41,831 nt of DNA. Origin: CAVPRW01 sp046727435 [NCBI: bacterium] (lineage in GTDB: Bacteria > Tectomicrobia > Entotheonellia > J063). Position 1 is the stretch's first letter, and each line of letters opens with the position of its first letter. The translations under genes were made by a program, and so were the position numbers. This document shows positions 41,040 through 41,831 of the stretch, in pieces. The notes under the pieces were generated by a model. That model was not told the DNA's origin. It made no database searches and saw only the letters and a list, made by a program, of their open reading frames with translations. The stretch spans positions 1 through 41,831 of the forward strand of contig JBKPCR010000435.1 of assembly GCA_046727435.1 (NCBI GenBank), read 5' to 3'.

Positions 41040-41831
41040 ATGTTTCGCCAACGACTACTTTTCTTTCGGACTCTACTCCTGACCACCGACCTTGTGCTCA
41101 TTGCCTTGGCCTGGTTTTGTGCCTATCACCTGCGCCTGACCAGCGGGCTGATTCCGGTATGGAAAGGAGTCCCCCCTCTACACGAGTACATCTTTCCGCT
41201 GTTGTACCTCGTGCCTCTTTGGGGCATTGTCGGCGTCAGCCTGGGCCTGTACAGCCCCCGGCGTACGTTTGCGTTATGGGACGAAGGGTGGTTACTGGCG
41301 AAAGCGGCCAGCCTGACGCTGGTATGCTTCACGGCAACCAGCTATGTTTTAAAAGAGGTGGACATCTCCCGCATGGTCTTGGCGATCTTCTGGGTTACAG
41401 CGATCGCGCTTCCCCTCGCCAGTCGCGCCGTGATCCCACATACAGTGCGCCAACTACGGCGAAAGGGGACGTACCTGCGGCGGGCACTAGTGGTGGGCCA
41501 TGAAGACCTGGCGCATGAGGTCATCAAGACTATTCAGCAGCACCCAGAAGCGGGCCTGACGATCGTCGGGATCGCAGCCGAGCCTCCGCGCCTGCTGGGT
41601 ACGAGGCTCGACGGCATCGAGGTGCTCGGGACTCCACGCGAGGTGGGGGCGATTTTGCAGCAGCAACATATCGACCAGTTGATTATCGCTCTCGCATTCC
41701 AGACATACGAGGTTGTCGAAGACATACTTGCCCAGGTCGAGAACGAACCGGTTGAGGTAATGCTAGTGCCAGACCTGTCGCGCTACCGATCGCTGCGCTG
41801 TGGAGTGGAAGATCTGGCGGGGATCCCGGCA
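41040..41831 (+). CDS. Polyisoprenyl-phosphate hexose-1-phosphate transferase (WcaJ/WbaP-like, 3' partial)
   Basis: 264 codons are open from ATG 41040 to the last base of the window, so the gene is cut. Four or five N-terminal membrane helices (about 8-30, 47-70, 82-100, 112-130) precede the CoA-binding-3-like soluble domain: RRALVVGHEDLAHEVIKTI, TIVGIAAEPP, VLGTPREVGAIL and HIDQLIIALAF. The catalytic C-terminal domain lies beyond the window, but this N-terminal architecture is specific to the family. These enzymes load the first sugar phosphate on undecaprenyl phosphate and start O-antigen, capsule or exopolysaccharide synthesis. It follows four GT4s, an order typical of such clusters. Confidence 0.85.
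   Translation, partial: MFRQRLLFFRTLLLTTDLVLIALAWFCAYHLRLTSGLIPVWKGVPPLHEYIFPLLYLVPLWGIVGVSLGLYSPRRTFALWDEGWLLAKAASLTLVCFTATSYVLKEVDISRMVLAIFWVTAIALPLASRAVIPHTVRQLRRKGTYLRRALVVGHEDLAHEVIKTIQQHPEAGLTIVGIAAEPPRLLGTRLDGIEVLGTPREVGAILQQQHIDQLIIALAFQTYEVVEDILAQVENEPVEVMLVPDLSRYRSLRCGVEDLAGIPA

Noticed and set aside
1-41831. tRNA, rRNA or CRISPR array
   Set aside because: Nothing resembling cloverleaf genes, rRNA or regularly spaced repeats was seen on reading through the window.

Overview
The window is 41.8 kb of uninterrupted plus-strand genes for cell-surface polysaccharide synthesis and glycosylation. The GC content is moderately high, most starts have a purine-rich Shine-Dalgarno, and the surface chemistry is that of a Gram-negative envelope: an O-antigen ABC exporter subunit with a carbohydrate-binding tail, GDP-mannose 4,6-dehydratase, polyprenyl-phosphate sugar transferases and a WcaJ/WbaP-type initiating enzyme. 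The gene style would fit Nitrospirota, NC10 or a similar environmental phylum, but no gene seen fixes the taxonomy, so this is a weak inference. No tRNA, rRNA or CRISPR was seen.

Layout. (1) 1-6910: tail of an exporter ATPase (Wzt-like), gmd, a coiled-coil methyltransferase, a GT4, and a 941-residue GT4-methyltransferase-beta-domain fusion; the last three overlap. (2) 6911-12372: a scarred region with a truncated copy of a DUF6311-like gene, a frameshifted transposase tail, a TMTC-like membrane glycosyltransferase, and the intact DUF6311-like gene. (3) 12451-22234: a small coupled beta-rich protein, a giant tandem GT4, a GT39-like enzyme, a GtrB/ArnC-like GT2 and two more polytopic GT-C-like proteins. 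(4) 22307-26026: an AT-rich SGNH hydrolase with a GC-rich tail, an unexplained gap, and a radical SAM protein with unusual domain order. (5) 26240-35373 and 35424-36239: GT-C-like proteins alternating with Dpm1/GtrB-like GT2s and small methyltransferases. (6) 36318-41831: four GT4s (two of them tandem paralogues) and the start of a polyisoprenyl-phosphate hexose-1-phosphate transferase, cut by the window end.

How it may work together. Three GT2 enzymes of the Dpm1/GtrB/ArnC class probably make polyprenyl-phosphate sugars. Eight polytopic GT-C-like proteins could use these on the outer face of the inner membrane. GT4s and methyltransferases would build and cap the cytoplasmic chain. Export by the ABC route is suggested at the left end and a lipid-linked initiating transferase at the right end, so two polymers may be encoded side by side.

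The most striking feature is a C-terminal beta-sandwich-like module of about 120-130 residues. It is shared by five otherwise unrelated proteins: three membrane proteins with almost identical 129-residue tails, the GT4-methyltransferase fusion, and the radical SAM protein. A likely extra degenerate copy lies in one membrane protein. It looks like a locus-wide accessory or docking module and is the best candidate here for something undescribed.
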